A DNA stretch of 64,000 nt from MR-S7 sp000400995 (GCF_045291395.1 NZ_CP152342.1:2604001-2668000); one strand, 5' to 3'. Numbered from the stretch's first letter, positions 51,721 to 60,829 are shown. The notes: generated from the letters alone by a model not told the origin. A program made the numbers and translations.

Positions 51721-53430
51721 TCAGGCGACGGCCTCCTGCGCGGCGCCTGCGGACTGCGTGCGGGCCGCCCGCAGCACGCCCGAGGTCACGGCGCGTATCG
51801 CGGCGCTGATGATGTCGTGGTCCATGCCCACGCCGAACACCTGCCGGCCGTCGTCCACGCGCAACTCCACATAGGCCGCCGCGCGCGCGTCGCCGCCCAC
51901 GGCCCCGGTGCCGCCGATGGCATGCTCGTGGTAGTCCACCACCCGGATGCTGTGCCCCGTGGCCGCGCCCAGCGCGTTGACGAAGGCGTCGATAGGCCCG
52001 TTGCCCAGCCCGTGCACCGGGCGCACGCGACCCTGCCAGTCGATGCTGCCGCGCAGTTCCGTCTCCTGCACGCCATGCGCATTGGTGCGCGACGCCAGCT
52101 CGCGGTCCTGCAGCGGCGGCGTGGCATCCAGGCCGTATTCGCCGCAGAAGATGCGCCACAGGTCCGCGGCGGCCAGCTCCTTGCCCTCGACGTCCATGGC
52201 GCGCTGCACCGCCTGGCTGAATTCGATCTGCAGCCGGCGCGGCAACTGCATGCCGTACTCCGTCTCCAGCAGATAGGCCATGCCGCCCTTGCCCGACTGG
52301 CTGTTGACGCGGATCACCGCCTCGTAGCTGCGGCCCAGGTCCTTGGGATCAATGGGCAGATAGGGAATCTCCCACACGTCATCCGGGCGGCGCGCGGCGA
52401 AGCCCTTCTTGATGGCGTCCTGGTGCGAGCCTGAGAACGAGGTGTAGACGAGGTCGCCCGCATAGGGATGGCGCGCCGGCACAGGCAACTGGTTGCAGTG
52501 CTCCACCTCGGCGCGGATGGCATCGATGTCCGAGAAATCCAGCTCCGGCGAGACGCCCTGCACGTACATGTTGAGCGCGACGTTGACGATGTCGAGGTTG
52601 CCGGTGCGCTCGCCGTTGCCGAACAGGCAGCCTTCCACGCGGTGGGCACCGGCCATCAGCGCCATCTCGGCGGCGGCCGTGCCCGTACCGCGATCGTTGT
52701 GCGGGTGCACGGACAGCACCACCTCGGGCCGGCCTGCGAAGTGCCGCGCCATCCACTCGATCTGGTCGGCGAAGATATTGGGCGTGGCCGCTTCCACGGT
52801 GGTCGGCAAGTTCAGGATGATGGGACGCCCCGGGCCCCAGGCGGCGATCGCGGTCTCGCAGGCCTGCAGCGACACGTCGAGCTCGGCCAGGCTGAAGGTC
52901 TCGGGCGAATACTGCAGCACCCACTCCGTCTCGGGCCGTGCGTCGGTGAGTTCGCGCACCTGGCGGATGTGGCGCTCCACCAGGGCCATGACCTCGGGCA
53001 CCTCCATGCCGAACACCACCGTACGCCACACGGGCGCCACGGCGTTGTAGACGTGCACGATGGCCCGGCGCGCGCCCTGGACGGCATCGACGGTGCGTCC
53101 GATCAGTTCCTCGCGCGCCGGCGTCATGACCTGGATGGTCACGTCGTCGGGAATGCGGTCCTCGTCGATGAGCTTGCGCACGAAGTCCCATTCGATCTGG
53201 GACGCGGCGGGGAAGCCCACCTCGATTTCCTTGAAGCCGATGCGCACCAGCATCTCGAACATCCGCAGCTTGCGCTGCAGGTCCATGGGCTCGATGAGCG
53301 CCTGGTTGCCATCGCGCAGGTCGGTGGACAGCCAGATGGGCGCACGGGTGATCTGCGCGTCGGGCCATGTGCGGTCCTTGAGCCCGATGGGGGCGAAGGC
53401 GCGGTACTTGCTGGCGGGGTTCTTCAACAT
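51721..53430 (-). CDS. leuA: 2-isopropylmalate synthase (type 2, Corynebacterium/yeast-like)
   Basis: A 569-residue enzyme of the longer LeuA2 class. It begins NPASKYRAFAPIGLKDRTWPD and contains WLSTDLRDGNQALIEPMD, VHPHNDRGTGTAAAEMALMAG and the allosteric C-terminal domain. It catalyses the same reaction as the neighbouring LeuA but belongs to a different subfamily. The start ATG at 53430 lies 60 bases after a leader terminator and 111 bases after a Leu-rich leader peptide, so leucine attenuation is likely. Confidence 0.93.
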   Translation of the reverse strand: MLKNPASKYRAFAPIGLKDRTWPDAQITRAPIWLSTDLRDGNQALIEPMDLQRKLRMFEMLVRIGFKEIEVGFPAASQIEWDFVRKLIDEDRIPDDVTIQVMTPAREELIGRTVDAVQGARRAIVHVYNAVAPVWRTVVFGMEVPEVMALVERHIRQVRELTDARPETEWVLQYSPETFSLAELDVSLQACETAIAAWGPGRPIILNLPTTVEAATPNIFADQIEWMARHFAGRPEVVLSVHPHNDRGTGTAAAEMALMAGAHRVEGCLFGNGERTGNLDIVNVALNMYVQGVSPELDFSDIDAIRAEVEHCNQLPVPARHPYAGDLVYTSFSGSHQDAIKKGFAARRPDDVWEIPYLPIDPKDLGRSYEAVIRVNSQSGKGGMAYLLETEYGMQLPRRLQIEFSQAVQRAMDVEGKELAAADLWRIFCGEYGLDATPPLQDRELASRTNAHGVQETELRGSIDWQGRVRPVHGLGNGPIDAFVNALGAATGHSIRVVDYHEHAIGGTGAVGGDARAAAYVELRVDDGRQVFGVGMDHDIISAAIRAVTSGVLRAARTQSAGAAQEAVA

Positions 53431-53483
53431 GGTTGCAGGTCTTCCATTCAAGGGGGAGGAACCACCAGCAACTGCATGCAAAA

Positions 53484-53516
53484 ACAAAACGGCCCGTTGC
53501 TGGTGCATACGGGCCG
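53484..53516 (-). terminator. leucine attenuator terminator
   Basis: On the minus strand CGGCCCGT (53516-53509), loop, ACGGGCCG (53497-53490), then TTTTGTTTT. The 5' arm GCCCGT can instead pair with CACGGGC inside the leader peptide (plus-strand GCCCGTG at 53552-53558), giving an antiterminator. Confidence 0.82.
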
Positions 53517-53540
53517 ATAGGAGTGGAGTTGACGCGTGCG

Positions 53541-53594
53541 CTACTCTGCCTGCCCGTGGGACATCAGTAGTAGGGCTAGCGACAGGGAATGCAT
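53541..53594 (-). CDS. leuL: leu operon leader peptide
   Basis: ATG 53594 to TAG 53541 encodes MHSLSLALLLMSHGQAE, 17 residues with five leucines, three of them in a run. Three of the five use CTA, a rare codon in such a GC-rich genome. The leader stops 25 bases before the terminator arm. It has the layout of a ribosome-mediated attenuator: starvation stalls the ribosome on the Leu codons and the downstream CACGGGC pairs with the terminator 5' arm. Too short for ordinary gene calling. Confidence 0.78.
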   Translation of the reverse strand: MHSLSLALLLMSHGQAE

Positions 53595-53617
53595 GGCGGC
53601 CACTGTAGCACAGATTC

Positions 53618-54451
53618 TCATTGGTGCAACCCGCGCTCGTCGGGCTCGTCGGTAGATGTGCTGATCACGCTGGCAGGCTTGCCCTTGGCCTTGCGCCAGG
53701 CATAGACGACGTAGCCCGACAAGCCGTACATCATGAAGATCCCGAACAGCACGCTGGGCGGATCGATGTTGATCACGGCGATGCCCAGCGCGATGAGCAC
53801 GATGGCGGCGAAGGGCACGCTCTTCTTCATCTGGATGTCCTTGAAGCTGTAGAACGGCACGTTGGTCACCATCGTCAGGCCGGCGTACAGCGTGAAGGCG
53901 CACATCACCCAGGTGGTCTGCTCCCAGCTCAGCCAGCCGTCATCGCCCGGGTGCACGCCGGCCTCCGTCATGAGCCAGATGAACCCTGCCACCAGCGCCG
54001 CCGCCGCGGGCGAGGGCAGGCCCTGGAAATAGCGCTTGTCCACCACGCCGGTGTTGACGTTGAAGCGTGCCAGCCGCAGCGCCGCGCATGCGCAATAGAC
54101 GAAGGCCGCGATCCAGCCCCAGCGCCCCAGCCCCTGCAGCGCCCATTCATAGGCGATGAGCGCCGGCGCCGCGCCGAAGGACACCATGTCCGACAGCGAA
54201 TCCATCTGCTCGCCGAACGCGCTTTGGGTGTTGGTCATGCGCGCCACGCGGCCATCGAGGCTGTCGAGCACCATGGCGCAGAACACGCCCACCGCCGCCA
54301 GGTCGAAGCGGCCGTTCATGGCCATGACGATCGCATAGAAGCCGCCGAACAGCGCGGCCAACGTGAACAGGTTGGGCAGGATGTAGATACCCTTGCGGCG
54401 CTTGCGCACCATGATGCCCTGGCCTTCGGCAGAGTCATTGCCGTCATGCAT
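53618..54451 (-). CDS. pssA: CDP-diacylglycerol-serine O-phosphatidyltransferase
   Basis: A 277-residue membrane enzyme with about seven hydrophobic segments and the CDP-alcohol phosphatidyltransferase signature LDGRVARMTNTQSAFGEQMD plus SLSD. It makes phosphatidylserine, precursor of phosphatidylethanolamine. It lies between ilvC and leuA on the minus strand, as in many betaproteobacteria, although a terminator separates it from ilvC. Confidence 0.93.
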   Translation of the reverse strand: MHDGNDSAEGQGIMVRKRRKGIYILPNLFTLAALFGGFYAIVMAMNGRFDLAAVGVFCAMVLDSLDGRVARMTNTQSAFGEQMDSLSDMVSFGAAPALIAYEWALQGLGRWGWIAAFVYCACAALRLARFNVNTGVVDKRYFQGLPSPAAAALVAGFIWLMTEAGVHPGDDGWLSWEQTTWVMCAFTLYAGLTMVTNVPFYSFKDIQMKKSVPFAAIVLIALGIAVINIDPPSVLFGIFMMYGLSGYVVYAWRKAKGKPASVISTSTDEPDERGLHQ

Positions 54452-54565
54452 TCAATCGACCTCCAGCGCCCATCGCACATGCGCGAGCAGCTATATTTTT
54501 AATAGTGATCCAATCCGCGCTACCGCTGCGGAAAAGGAGGCAGTGTAGCCGCAGCGCCGCACGCG

Positions 54566-54591
54566 AAAAAGGCCACCAAAGTGGCCTTTTT
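54566..54591. terminator. bidirectional terminator after ilvC
   Basis: AAAAA, GGCCAC, CAAA, GTGGCC, TTTTT. It lies 37 bases after the ilvC stop (minus strand). A partial half of the dispersed repeat (GCAGCTATATTTTTAATAG) is seen nearby at 54487. Confidence 0.9.
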
Positions 54592-54627
54592 CCAGGAGTG
54601 CGTGCGGCGCATGGGGCCGCAGCCGCA

Positions 54628-55644
54628 TCAGTTGCGCGTCTGGTCCACCAGCTTGTTCTTGGCGATCCAGGGCATCATGGCGCGCAGCTTGCCGCCCACC
54701 ACTTCGATGCTGTGGTCGGCCGTGTTGCGGCGGCGGGCCGTCATGCTGGGGTAGCCGGTGCGGCCTTCCAGGATGAACATCTTGGCGTAGTCGCCGTTCT
54801 GAATGCGCTTGAGGGCGTTGCGCATGGCGGCGCGCGACTGCTCGTTGATGACCTCGGGACCGGTCACGTACTCGCCGTACTCGGCGTTGTTCGAGATCGA
54901 GTAGTTCATGTTGGCGATGCCGCCTTCGTAGATCAGGTCCACGATGAGCTTGAGCTCGTGCAGGCATTCGAAGTAGGCCATCTCGGGAGCGTAGCCGGCT
55001 TCGACCAGGGTCTCGTAGCCCATCTTGATCAGCTCGACCGCACCGCCGCACAGCACGGCCTGCTCGCCGAACAGGTCGGTCTCGGTCTCTTCCTTGAAGT
55101 TGGTCTCGATGATGCCGGCCTTGCCGCCGCCGTTGGCCATGGCGTAGGACAGGGCCAGGTCGCGCGCCTTGCCGCTCTTGTCCTGGTGCACGGCCACGAG
55201 GTGGGGCACGCCACCGCCCTGCGTGTAGGTGGAGCGCACGGTGTGTCCGGGGGCCTTGGGAGCGACCATCCACACGTCGAGGTCGGCACGCGGCACGACC
55301 TGGTTGTAGTGCACGTTGAAGCCGTGGGCGAAGGCGAGCGACGCGCCCTGCTTGATGTTCGGCGCCACGTTGTTGTTGTAGACCTCGGCGATCTGCTCGT
55401 CGGGCAGCAGGATCATGACCACGTCGGCTTCCTTGACCGCGTCGTTCACTTCCTTGACCGTCAGGCCGGCCTTGCCGACCTTGTCCCAGCTCGCGCCACC
55501 CTTGCGCAGGCCGACCACGACCTTCACGCCGCTGTCGTTGAGGTTCTGTGCGTGTGCGTGGCCCTGCGAACCGTAGCCGATGATGGCAACGGTCTTGCCC
55601 TTGATCAGGCTCAGGTCACAGTCTTTGTCGTAGAAAACTTTCAT
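54628..55644 (-). CDS. ilvC: ketol-acid reductoisomerase (NADP+)
   Basis: A 338-residue class I enzyme. N-terminal NADPH domain GYGSQGHAHAQNLNDSG with LRKGGASW, then the knotted C-terminal domain with metal ligands in DLFGEQAVLCGG and EAGYAPEMAYFECLHELKLIVDL. It converts acetolactate or acetohydroxybutyrate to the dihydroxy acid in valine, isoleucine and leucine synthesis. It follows ilvN by 52 bases. Confidence 0.97.
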   Translation of the reverse strand: MKVFYDKDCDLSLIKGKTVAIIGYGSQGHAHAQNLNDSGVKVVVGLRKGGASWDKVGKAGLTVKEVNDAVKEADVVMILLPDEQIAEVYNNNVAPNIKQGASLAFAHGFNVHYNQVVPRADLDVWMVAPKAPGHTVRSTYTQGGGVPHLVAVHQDKSGKARDLALSYAMANGGGKAGIIETNFKEETETDLFGEQAVLCGGAVELIKMGYETLVEAGYAPEMAYFECLHELKLIVDLIYEGGIANMNYSISNNAEYGEYVTGPEVINEQSRAAMRNALKRIQNGDYAKMFILEGRTGYPSMTARRRNTADHSIEVVGGKLRAMMPWIAKNKLVDQTRN

Positions 55645-55696
55645 GGTCGCTCCGGTTGAAATTCTGTTGAGGGGGAAGGGAAAAGCGGGAATTGTC

Positions 55697-56188
55697 CTAC
55701 ACGCGCAGGATGCGCTCGCCGCGGCCGATGCCGCTGGCGCCCGTGCGCACGGTTTCGAGGATGGCGGTGCGGTCGATGGCCTGCAGGAAGGCGTCGTTCT
55801 TGGCCTGGTCGCCCGTGAGTTCGATGGTGTAGCTCTTTTCGGTCACGTCGATGATGCGGCCGCGGAAGATGTCGGCCATGCGCTTCATCTCCTCGCGCTC
55901 CTTGCCGACGGCGCGCACCTTGACCATCATGAGCTCGCGCTCGGTATAGGCCCCCTCGGTCAGGTCGACCACCTTCACAACCTCAATGAGGCGGTTCAGG
56001 TGCTTGGTGATCTGCTCGATCACGTCGTCCGAGCCCGTGGTCTGGATGGTCATGCGCGAGAGCGATGCATCCTCCGTGGGCGCCACGGTGAGCGATTCGA
56101 TGTTGTAGCCGCGGGCCGAGAACAGGCCCACCACGCGGGAAAGAGCGCCAGGCTCGTTTTCGAGCAGGACGGCGATGATATGTTTCAT
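55697..56188 (-). CDS. ilvN: acetolactate synthase small (regulatory) subunit
   Basis: A 163-residue ACT-domain protein (MKHIIAVLLENEPGALSRVVGLFSARGYNIESL, then a C-terminal domain RGRIIDVTEKSYTIELTG). It confers valine feedback and full activity on IlvB. The same gene is called ilvH in some species. It is downstream of ilvB with a dispersed repeat in the gap. Confidence 0.95.
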   Translation of the reverse strand: MKHIIAVLLENEPGALSRVVGLFSARGYNIESLTVAPTEDASLSRMTIQTTGSDDVIEQITKHLNRLIEVVKVVDLTEGAYTERELMMVKVRAVGKEREEMKRMADIFRGRIIDVTEKSYTIELTGDQAKNDAFLQAIDRTAILETVRTGASGIGRGERILRV

Positions 56189-56270
56189 GGTGATGCGATT
56201 CCTCTTTTCGCTGCCCTCCCCTGGCGCCGGTAAGCGCCAGGCTTGGCAGGCAATAGATTCGTCAAGAAAG

Positions 56271-56313
56271 ATAGCTGCCAGCGCTTGGCTGGCAAGCGCT
56301 GGAGGCCGTTTTG
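56271..56313 (+). repeat. dispersed palindromic repeat, copy 12
   Basis: ATAGCTGCCAGCGCTTG, GCTGG, CAAGCGCTGGAGGCCGTTTT: the most complete consensus-like copy in the window. It sits in the ilvB-ilvN gap, five bases from the ilvB stop. Confidence 0.95.
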
Positions 56314-56317
56314 ATGC

Positions 56318-58120
56318 TTAAAGGTCTTCCGACCCCAGCAGCATTTCGGTGATGCCCTTGCCGGCCTGCACCATCGGGAACACGTTCTCGGTGGGGTCGG
56401 TGCGGAAGTCCATGAACACCGTGCGGTCCTTGAGCTTGCGGGCTTCGCGCAGCGCGGGCTCCACGTCCTGCGGGCGCTCGATGAGCATGCCCACGTGGCC
56501 ATAGGCCTCGGCCAGCTTCACGAAGTTGGGCAGCGCATCCATGTAGCTATGGCTGTAGCGGCCGGAGTACTCGATTTCCTGCCACTGGCGCACCATGCCC
56601 AGGTAGCGGTTGTTCAGCGAGCAGATCTTGATCGGCGTGTTGTACTGCAGGCAGGTGGACAACTCCTGGATGTTCATTTGCACCGAGCCTTCGCCGGTGA
56701 TGCAGAACACCTCGGACTGCGGCTTGGCCAGCTTGATGCCCATGGCGTAGGGAATGCCCACGCCCATGGTGCCCAGGCCGCCGGAGTTGATCCAGCGGCG
56801 CGGCTCGTCGAAGCGGTAGAACTGCGCGGCCCACATCTGGTGCTGGCCCACGTCGGAGGTGACGTAGGTGTCCGCGTCCTTGGTCATGTTCCACAGCGTC
56901 TCGACCACGTACTGCGGCTTGATGACCTCCTGGTTGCCGCGGTCGTACTTCAGGCAGTCGCGGCTGCGCCAGGTTTCGATCTGGTCCCACCAGGCGCCGA
57001 GCGCCTTGGCATCGGGGCGTGTGCTCGCCTCGCGGATCATGGAAATCAGCTCGGTCAGCACTTCCTTGACATCGCCCACGATGGGAATGTCCACCTTCAC
57101 GCGCTTGGAGATGGAGGACGGGTCGATGTCGATGTGGATGATCTTGCGGTCGTTCTGCGCGAAGTGCTTGGGGTTGCCGATCACGCGGTCGTCGAAGCGC
57201 GCGCCCACGGCCAGCAGCACGTCGCAGTTCTGCATGGCGTTGTTGGCTTCGATCGTGCCGTGCATGCCCAGCATGCCGAGGAACTTGCGGTCGCTGGCCG
57301 GATAGGCGCCCAGGCCCATCAGCGTATGCGTGACCGGATAGCCCAGCATGTCCACGAGCGTGCGCAGTTCGTTGCAGGCATTGCCCAGCAGCACGCCGCC
57401 GCCCGTGTAGATGTAGGGGCGCTTGGCGGCCAGCAGCAGCTGCAGCGCCTTGCGGATCTGCCCGCCATGGCCCTTCTTGACCGGGTTGTACGAGCGCATC
57501 TCCACGCTCTGGGGATAGCCCTGGTAAGCCGTCTTCTTGAACGAGACGTCCTTGGGAATATCGACCACCACCGGGCCGGGGCGGCCGGTGCGCGCGACGT
57601 GGAATGCCTTCTTGAGCGTCACCGCCAGGTCGCGCACGTCCTTGACCAGGAAGTTGTGCTTGACGATGGGGCGCGTGATGCCCACGGTATCGCACTCCTG
57701 GAAGGCGTCCAGCCCGATCGCGGGCGTGGGCACCTGGCCGGAGATGATGACCATGGGGATGGAGTCCATGTAAGCGGTGGCGATGCCCGTCACCGCATTG
57801 GTCAGACCGGGGCCGGAGGTAACCAGCGCGACGCCCACCTCGCCCGTGGCACGGGCGTAGCCATCGGCAGCATGCACGGCCGCCTGCTCATGGCGCACCA
57901 GCACATGCTGCATGGTGTCCTGCTTGTACAGGGCGTCGTAGATGTAGAGCACCGCGCCGCCGGGGTAGCCCCAGATGTACTGCACGTTTTCGGCCTGCAG
58001 GGCCTTGACGAGGATTTCGGCGCCCATCAGTTCCTGGGAGCCGGTTGCGGGGGAGGATGCGGAAGCGTTGCCGCTGGAGGCGGCGGCCGCCGAAGCGAGT
58101 TCGGCCTTGGAGATTTCCAT
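56318..58120 (-). CDS. ilvB: acetolactate synthase large subunit
   Basis: A 600-residue thiamine-diphosphate enzyme. It has the PYR domain with catalytic Glu in VLVRHEQAAVHAADGYAR, the central FAD-binding domain, and the ThDP-Mg site TGEGSVQMNIQELSTCLQYNTPIKICSLNN. It makes acetolactate and acetohydroxybutyrate. Residues 1-30 are a low-complexity Ala/Ser-rich extension. ATG at 58120 was preferred over an overlapping TTG at 58126. First gene of the ilvBN(C) group; it depends on thiamine made by the thi genes in this window. Confidence 0.96.
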   Translation of the reverse strand: MEISKAELASAAAASSGNASASSPATGSQELMGAEILVKALQAENVQYIWGYPGGAVLYIYDALYKQDTMQHVLVRHEQAAVHAADGYARATGEVGVALVTSGPGLTNAVTGIATAYMDSIPMVIISGQVPTPAIGLDAFQECDTVGITRPIVKHNFLVKDVRDLAVTLKKAFHVARTGRPGPVVVDIPKDVSFKKTAYQGYPQSVEMRSYNPVKKGHGGQIRKALQLLLAAKRPYIYTGGGVLLGNACNELRTLVDMLGYPVTHTLMGLGAYPASDRKFLGMLGMHGTIEANNAMQNCDVLLAVGARFDDRVIGNPKHFAQNDRKIIHIDIDPSSISKRVKVDIPIVGDVKEVLTELISMIREASTRPDAKALGAWWDQIETWRSRDCLKYDRGNQEVIKPQYVVETLWNMTKDADTYVTSDVGQHQMWAAQFYRFDEPRRWINSGGLGTMGVGIPYAMGIKLAKPQSEVFCITGEGSVQMNIQELSTCLQYNTPIKICSLNNRYLGMVRQWQEIEYSGRYSHSYMDALPNFVKLAEAYGHVGMLIERPQDVEPALREARKLKDRTVFMDFRTDPTENVFPMVQAGKGITEMLLGSEDL

Positions 58121-58409
58121 GATCAACCTTTGCGAATTTCTCTAACGAAAAACCTTGGGTGCTCCTCGCGCCAGCTCTTGTGAAGCCGCCTTGGAACTTG
58201 AGGCCTCGGCCATGGGCGACATGCGTACTGCGCCGGACCGGGACCCGTTTGCCTTTTTGAATTGCAGCGGCGATTATCGCACTGCGCGCCGCACCTGGCG
58301 TGCGCCTTGCGCAAATTTTTCCGGTGCGATGCCATAATCGCCCGTTTCCAAGCCCGCGCCGCGCGCGCTTCGCGCCGCCCCTGCCAGCCCTCCGCGGTTT
58401 TTTCGTCTT

Positions 58410-58979
58410 TTGGCCACCGAACAAGAGCTGTCCGATTTCCTCAAGAGCGTCGACAAGCGTGCCTTCAAGCGCACGCTCTACCACGTGCGCAACGAGGAGT
58501 CGGCCCTGGACATCGTGCAGGACAGCATGCTCAAGCTGGCCGAACACTACGGCGACAAGCCCCTGGCCGAGCTGCCGATGCTTTTTCAGCGCATCCTGAC
58601 GAACTGCACGCTGGACTGGTTCCGCCGCCAGAAGACCCGCAACGCGCTCTTCTCGAGCATGAGCGACTTCGAGGGGCCGGGAGACGATGGCCAGGATTTC
58701 GACTTTCTCGAGGCCTACCAGTCCCCGGCGGAAGGCGAGCTGGCGCAGAGCGCGGAAGACACCGTACGCCGGGCACAGGTCCTGCGCGACATTGAGGCGG
58801 AGATCCAGGAATTACCTGCCCGTCAACGCGAAGCATTTTTGATGCGTTACTGGGAGGAAATGGACGTGGCAGAAACAGCAGCCGCCATGGGTTGCTCCGA
58901 AGGCAGTGTCAAGACACACTGCTTCCGTGCCGTCCAAACCCTCAGCAAGGCACTGAAGGCCAAAGGAATCGTGCTATGA
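58410..58979 (+). CDS. ECF-family RNA polymerase sigma factor
   Basis: A 189-residue sigma-70 family protein of the ECF type. Region 2 is LYHVRNEESALDIVQDSMLKLAEHYG with PMLFQRILTNCTLDWFRRQK; region 4 is ELPARQREAFLMRYWEEMDVAETAAAMGCSEGSVKTHCFRA. No ATG fits; the TTG at 58410 gives the family length. The next gene, overlapping it by four bases, encodes a small membrane protein that could be its anti-sigma partner. Divergent from ilvB, with a -10-like CATAAT in the gap at 58333-58338. Confidence 0.88.
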   Translation: MATEQELSDFLKSVDKRAFKRTLYHVRNEESALDIVQDSMLKLAEHYGDKPLAELPMLFQRILTNCTLDWFRRQKTRNALFSSMSDFEGPGDDGQDFDFLEAYQSPAEGELAQSAEDTVRRAQVLRDIEAEIQELPARQREAFLMRYWEEMDVAETAAAMGCSEGSVKTHCFRAVQTLSKALKAKGIVL

Positions 58980-59416
58980 ACAGCCCCTCTCAAACCGCCG
59001 TGGATGCGTATGCACTGCGCGTGACCGCGCGCCTCACGCATGCCACCGAGGAGTTGCCCTACGACATCACCGAACGCCTGCGCGCGGCCCGCATGCAGGC
59101 GCTGGACAAGCGCAAGAAGCCCATGGCACAGGCCGTGCGCCGTGCGGAAACCGCGACGGTGCTCGTGGGCGCCGGCGGGGCTGCCGTCCTCGGCCGGGGC
59201 GGCGACGAGGGCAACTGGTGGCGCGCGCTGGTATCGGCCGTGCCGGTGGCGGCGCTGCTCGTCGGCCTGTTCTTCGTCAACATGGCCCAGGACCAGACCG
59301 TCGCCGCCGAGATCGCCGAGATCGACGCCGCCCTGCTGACCGACGACCTGCCGCCTTCCGCCTACGCCGACCCCGGCTTCCTGCAATTCATCAAGACCTC
59401 CAGCCCGGGCCAATAA
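58976..59416 (+). CDS. DUF3619 family membrane protein (possible anti-sigma factor)
   Basis: A 146-residue protein with a cytoplasmic N-terminal part rich in helices (VDAYALRVTARLTHATEELPYDITERLRAARMQALDKRK) and one membrane segment near 85-105 (WWRALVSAVPVAALLVGLFFVN). It is the DUF3619 family, common in Burkholderiales. Coupled to the ECF sigma gene (ATGA overlap), which suggests an anti-sigma or partner role, but this is inference. Confidence 0.82.
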   Translation: MNSPSQTAVDAYALRVTARLTHATEELPYDITERLRAARMQALDKRKKPMAQAVRRAETATVLVGAGGAAVLGRGGDEGNWWRALVSAVPVAALLVGLFFVNMAQDQTVAAEIAEIDAALLTDDLPPSAYADPGFLQFIKTSSPGQ

Positions 59417-59446
59417 CCCCATGGGCCCGGGCCCATCCACCGCCTG

Positions 59447-60277
59447 ATGCACGCATCGCACCACCGCCACCTCTCCCCTTCCCGCCAATGGCCAGTCTTC
59501 GTGCTGGCTTTTGTCTTGCTGGGCCTCCTGGCGGCGGCCGGCTGGTGGATGGCAGGCTACGTGCGCATGGCCCCCAGCACCCCCGTGCCGGCCGAGGCCC
59601 TGGGCGGCAAGCACAAGACCCACAGCGTGCTGCTGCCGCCCCAGGTACAGGCCGGCCCCGACTGGAGCGAGCTGAACACGCCGCAGAAGGAAGCCCTGTA
59701 CCCGCTGGCCAACCGCTGGGCCTTCCTCAGCGAGGCGCAAAAGCGCAACTGGCTCAAGCTCGCAGCCGGCTTCCACGCCCTGTCCCCCGAGGAGCAGTCC
59801 AAGATGCTGGCCCGCATCACCGACTGGGCCAGCCTGAGCGTCCAGCAGCGCAGCCAGGCCCGGCTGAACTATGCGGCGGCCAACAAGCTGGCACCCGACA
59901 GCAAGCGCGCCCAGTGGGAAGCCTACCAGGCCCTGAGCGAAGAAGAGAAAAAGCGCTTGGCCGCCAAGGCCGCTCCCAAGCCCTCGGGCGCCGCCACAGC
60001 CGTGCGGCCCGTGTCGCCCAAGAAGCTCGCCCGCGTGCCTGCGGCCACCAATGCCGCCCCGGCTGCCCCCAACCCGCCAAAGATCCTGCCGCCCGCGGAA
60101 TTCCATTCGCCCCAGGCCCTGCCGGTAGCGCCGCCGCCTCCGCCGGTTGTGGTAGAAACCGCACCCGTCGCGACGCCGTCGGCCGTTCCGGTGCCCCTGC
60201 CCCCGATGCTCCCCGCTCCCGAAGCGGAGCCGGCACCGCCTCCTTCCGACCACGCGCCCCTGTACAGCCCGTCCTAG
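59447..60277 (+). CDS. DUF3106 family periplasmic protein
   Basis: A 276-residue protein with one N-terminal membrane anchor (PVFVLAFVLLGLLAAAGWWM), a DUF3106 core of short helical repeats (LNTPQKEALYPLANRWAFLSEAQKRNWLKLA, LSPEEQSKMLARITDWASLSVQQRSQ) and a proline-rich C-terminal tail (PVAPPPPPVVV onward). Function unknown; it lies in the ECF sigma operon 30 bases after DUF3619. Confidence 0.88.
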   Translation: MHASHHRHLSPSRQWPVFVLAFVLLGLLAAAGWWMAGYVRMAPSTPVPAEALGGKHKTHSVLLPPQVQAGPDWSELNTPQKEALYPLANRWAFLSEAQKRNWLKLAAGFHALSPEEQSKMLARITDWASLSVQQRSQARLNYAAANKLAPDSKRAQWEAYQALSEEEKKRLAAKAAPKPSGAATAVRPVSPKKLARVPAATNAAPAAPNPPKILPPAEFHSPQALPVAPPPPPVVVETAPVATPSAVPVPLPPMLPAPEAEPAPPPSDHAPLYSPS

Positions 60278-60295
60278 CCGATCGCCCTTTTTTGC

Positions 60296-60817
60296 ATGCA
60301 ATCTCCCAGCCCGACCACCACTGTGGCCCCCGCGCTCTGGCGCCGCATGGCCTGCTGGTTCTACGAAGGCATGCTGATGTTCGGGCTGGTGTTCATCGCC
60401 GGCTACCTGTTCGACACACTCAGCCAGTCGCGCCACGCCCTCGCCAACCGGCCCCTGCGGATGGCGTTCCTGTTCGTGGTCTTCGGCATCTATTTCGGCT
60501 GGTTCTGGTCGCGCGGCCAGACCCTGGCGCAGAAGACCTGGCATATCCGCGTGGTGGACACCGCCGGCCAGCCCGTCACCCAGTCCCGCGCCTGCCTGCG
60601 CTACGTGCTGTGCTGGCTGTGGTTCCTGCCGCCGCTGGCGGCCTACGCACTGGGCGTTCCCGCCCTGACTACCCTGCTGCTGCTGGCCCTGTGGGTAGTG
60701 CTCTGGGCCCTGCTGAGCCGCCTCCACCCCGAGCACCAGTTCTGGCACGATGCGCTGGCGCGCACGAGGCTGGTACACCATCAACCGCGGCCCCGCGCCC
60801 ACCAGGGACGCCGATAG
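60296..60817 (+). CDS. RDD family membrane protein
   Basis: A 173-residue RDD-family protein with four hydrophobic segments and the RDD-like charged stretch WRRMACWFYEGML, and KTWHIRVVDTAGQPVTQSRACLRY in the middle. Some RDD proteins carry ions or solutes; the role here is unknown. It lies 18 bases after the DUF3106 gene. Confidence 0.88.
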   Translation: MQSPSPTTTVAPALWRRMACWFYEGMLMFGLVFIAGYLFDTLSQSRHALANRPLRMAFLFVVFGIYFGWFWSRGQTLAQKTWHIRVVDTAGQPVTQSRACLRYVLCWLWFLPPLAAYALGVPALTTLLLLALWVVLWALLSRLHPEHQFWHDALARTRLVHHQPRPRAHQGRR

Positions 60818-60829
60818 GCCCGCCACGCC

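Noticed and set aside
58144..58224. Possible leader peptide before ilvB (minus-strand ATG at 58221, MSPMAEASSSKAAS...)
   Set aside because: It lacks runs of Leu, Val or Ile codons and no terminator hairpin with a T-run follows.
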